From Catenulispora sp. MAP5-51 (GTDB taxonomy: Bacteria; Actinomycetota; Actinomycetes; Streptomycetales; Catenulisporaceae), in assembly GCF_041261205.1 (NCBI RefSeq), contig NZ_JBGCCH010000055.1:1-34485 (forward strand): DNA of 34,485 bases, given 5' to 3'. Below the pieces are notes generated by a model. It searched no databases. It saw only the letters and a program-made list of their open reading frames with translations, and had not been told where the DNA came from. Within the stretch, counting starts at the first letter, position 1. The number at the start of each line of letters is the position of its first letter. This document shows, piece by piece, positions 32,738 through 34,485 of the stretch. Position numbers and translations under genes: made by a program.

Positions 32738-33694
32738 ATGACCACTAGCCGAATCGGCCGGGGGGCGCTCGTCACGCTCGCCGGTGCGGCCGCGTCGCTG
32801 GCCGGTGCCGCCGGCGCCGCGAACGCCTGCGAGAAGCCGCCGCCGGAGCACACCTGCTCCCTGAGCAACAACGACGTGCAGTGGGCGGCGAACGGCGCCG
32901 ACGGCAAGCCGGCCACCGCGTTCCATTCCAGCTCGTCGTTCACCCGGGTCAACGCCGAGCCGGTCAACGGATTCACGGTCCAGCTGTCGCAGCGCGCGAT
33001 CGCCGACCAGTGCGCCGGCGGCGTCGACGTCTCGCTGGCCTCGTACACCGCCGAGGGCCCGACCTGGGAGACCTCCGGCACCCAGACGTTCGTGGACTTC
33101 GCGACCGTGCACCTGAGCACGGCTTCGAAGAGCTCGGAGACGCAGTCGCTCACGGTGAAGCTGCCCGGCGCGCCGCCGTGCTTCGGCCAGATCGACTTGT
33201 ACCACGGCAAGACGAAGTACGACGGCAGCAACGGCCACCAGATACCGAACCACGACAAGGGCATCAACACGCCCTACGGCCTGTTCGCCGCCTGGAACGG
33301 CTCGGACGCCGGCGGCTGCGCCGTGACGCCTCCGCCGACCACCCCGCCCCCCACCACCCCGCCGACGACCCCGCCGACGACGCCTCCCACGACGCCGCCG
33401 ACGAAGCCCACCACGCCGCCGACGACGAGTCCGACCTCGCACCCCTCGACGCCGGCCTCCTCGACCCCGCCGAGCACGCCGCCGACGACGCCGACCACCC
33501 CGACGCCCAGCGGCAGCACCAGCACGCCGGCCACCCCGGCCACGCCGACCACCACCCCCGGCACCCCGACCCTGGCCCACACCGGCGCCAACGTCGGCGA
33601 GGTGAGCCTGGTCGCGCTGATGTTCTTCGGCGCGGGCGGCGGCGCGATGTTCGCCTCGCGCAAGGTCAAGGCGGCCGAGGCGCGCAAGCACTGA
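32738..33694 (+). CDS. Wall-anchored surface protein with LAHTG sorting signal
   Basis: 318 residues. A signal peptide (RIGRGALVTLAGAAASLAGA, cleavage near ANACEK) is followed by a globular beta-rich domain of about 170 residues with four or more cysteines. A stalk of about 75 residues is almost pure Pro/Thr/Ser (TTPPTTPPTTPP). The C-terminus is a sortase signal: LAHTG at 279-283, a hydrophobic stretch EVSLVALMFFGAGGGAMF and the basic tail SRKVKAAEARKH. LAxTG is the motif preferred by class E sortases of actinomycetes. No sortase gene is in the window. The start at ATG 32738 has AGAGAAGAG upstream. The domain's function is unknown; adhesion or surface structure is likely. Confidence 0.9.
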   Translation: MTTSRIGRGALVTLAGAAASLAGAAGAANACEKPPPEHTCSLSNNDVQWAANGADGKPATAFHSSSSFTRVNAEPVNGFTVQLSQRAIADQCAGGVDVSLASYTAEGPTWETSGTQTFVDFATVHLSTASKSSETQSLTVKLPGAPPCFGQIDLYHGKTKYDGSNGHQIPNHDKGINTPYGLFAAWNGSDAGGCAVTPPPTTPPPTTPPTTPPTTPPTTPPTKPTTPPTTSPTSHPSTPASSTPPSTPPTTPTTPTPSGSTSTPATPATPTTTPGTPTLAHTGANVGEVSLVALMFFGAGGGAMFASRKVKAAEARKH

Positions 33695-33708
33695 GCAGGA
33701 CCGAACAC

Positions 33709-33734
33709 CACGCACAGCACGCACAGCACGCAAG
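33709..33734. repeat. 9-bp tandem repeat after the surface protein stop
   Basis: CACGCACAG occurs at 33709-33717 and 33718-33726, followed by CACGCAAG. It begins 15 bases after the stop and just before the terminators, as after the amidase at 25217. Confidence 0.85.
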
Positions 33735-33746
33735 TCACGGGGCCCA

Positions 33747-33817
33747 GCCGCCGTGGGTCAGGGCACTGACTCACGGCGGCCTTCGAACCGCCGACCGGCC
33801 GCGACCGGTCGGCGGTT
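33747..33817 (+). terminator. Tandem terminator hairpins
   Basis: The first hairpin (33747-33780) pairs GCCGCCGTG and GTCAG with CTGAC and CACGGCGGC around GGCA. The second (33786-33817) pairs AACCGCCGACCGG with CCGGTCGGCGGTT perfectly around 6 bases, followed by CTGTGT. Together they end the surface protein transcript. Confidence 0.9.
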
Positions 33818-33859
33818 CTGTGTCCCCTCCAAAATCGGCGCCCCTGGCTTATGTGGGGG

Positions 33860-34295
33860 TCAGGGTGGGGGTGTTGGTGCGGTTGGGTGGTGGGTTTTAG
33901 AGGCTCCTTTTACGGCTTCGCGCAGGGTTTGCGGGATCCGTTGGTGGCGCGGGTCGGGGGTGGCGTTGGTTTCGTGGGGCGGTGGTGGTGTGGGTAGGTG
34001 GTCGGCTCTACTGCGACAGTCAAGGGCAAGGTCAAGAGCTTGAAGAGCGCCTCCGGCGGCGCCTGCGCGGCGAGCGGCCTCGCTCCGGGGAGTGGGGGGC
34101 CGCGCTGTCAGGAGGCGGACGCTGCTTGTGGTCGCCTCTGTCCCGGATTCCCCGTCGCTTCGTCGCCTTACGGAAGCAGGCCGGTCCGGTGGTATCAAGC
34201 CGGATCGCCCAGCTGGTGGTCCAGTATCAGCGACTTGACACCACCGGCCCGGCCTGCTTGGCTACGCCCGCCGAAGCGACGGGGAATCCGGGACA
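33860..34295 (+). repeat. Dispersed repeat copy D with long terminal hairpin
   Basis: This copy starts downstream of the surface protein and its terminators, in the gene's orientation. The head at 33884-33956 closely follows copy B (GGTTTTAGAGGC, TTTTACGGCTTCGCGCAGGG, GGATCCGTTGG). The core at 34020-34092 contains CAAGGTCAAGAG and GCGCCTCCGGCGGC. GCTGCTTGTGGTCGCC at about 34121 matches copy B. It ends in a hairpin with perfect 24-bp outer arms (34139-34162 and 34272-34295) and further imperfect pairing inward. No gene is supported. Confidence 0.8.
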
Positions 34296-34391
34296 ACCCC
34301 GGCCTGTGGTGTGGACGGGGTCCACTTGGTTCGCACAGGCTGCGGTGACGTGGCGGGCGTGGGGCGCGGGAACCCTTCCCACAGGTGGGTT

Positions 34392-34485
34392 TGTCCCGGA
34401 TTCCCCGTCGCTTCGGCGGTGCTTGCACAACCATCCCGGACTGGGCGGTGTCAAGCCGCCGATACTGGACTACAGCAACAGTGAT
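34392..34485 (+). repeat. Third copy of the terminal hairpin arm, truncated by the window end
   Basis: 34392-34415 repeats the 24-bp arm of copy D exactly (TGTCCCGGATTCCCCGTCGC and on). The following bases, including GGTGTCAAG and GATACTGGAC, also match the reverse complement of copy D's right arm. The rest lies outside the window. Confidence 0.75.

Overview
The window looks like chromosome from a high-GC filamentous actinomycete. GC is very high throughout, GTG starts and ATGA/GTGA gene overlaps are common, and there are XRE/membrane-protein and TrmB-like LuxR regulators, many secreted wall enzymes and an LAxTG surface protein. The secreted G1 glutamic peptidase, a family active at low pH, would suit an acid-tolerant Catenulispora-like genus. 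That is a guess from gene content; no rRNA or other marker is present.

Left part (1-8.5 kb): a small aminoglycoside-adenylyltransferase-like protein, cobalamin-dependent methionine synthase (metH) and a large unrecognised repeat-bearing protein, all on the minus strand. A FAD monooxygenase follows, divergent from its probable TetR regulator across a striking nested palindrome. Middle left (8.5-12.3 kb): two inverted copies of a dispersed repeat, a secreted G1 peptidase, a LuxR-type regulator, and a divergent XRE regulator/membrane protein pair.

Central block (12.4-30.1 kb): this reads as a cell-wall digestion and recycling locus. It holds a two-domain amidase and a divergent secreted C39-like cysteine peptidase. 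A DeoR-type regulator then lies divergent from a tightly overlapped operon encoding an oligopeptide ABC importer (binding protein, two permeases, two ATPases) and a second two-domain amidase. Two BadF/BadG-type sugar kinases and two tandem GH25 muramidases follow. The simplest reading is that secreted muramidases and amidases cut peptidoglycan, the importer takes up the fragments, the kinases phosphorylate released amino sugar and the DeoR regulator senses it. Two promoters in this block share the same -35 and -10 hexamers and the same spacing.

Right part (30.1-34.5 kb): a secreted beta-propeller protein, a TPR protein, an LAHTG sortase-substrate-like surface protein with a long structured leader, and a repeat-rich end.

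Two patterns cut across the window. First, a dispersed repeat family has four copies, each starting downstream of a gene and in the same orientation as that gene. Second, unrelated short tandem duplications span the stop codons of at least six genes.
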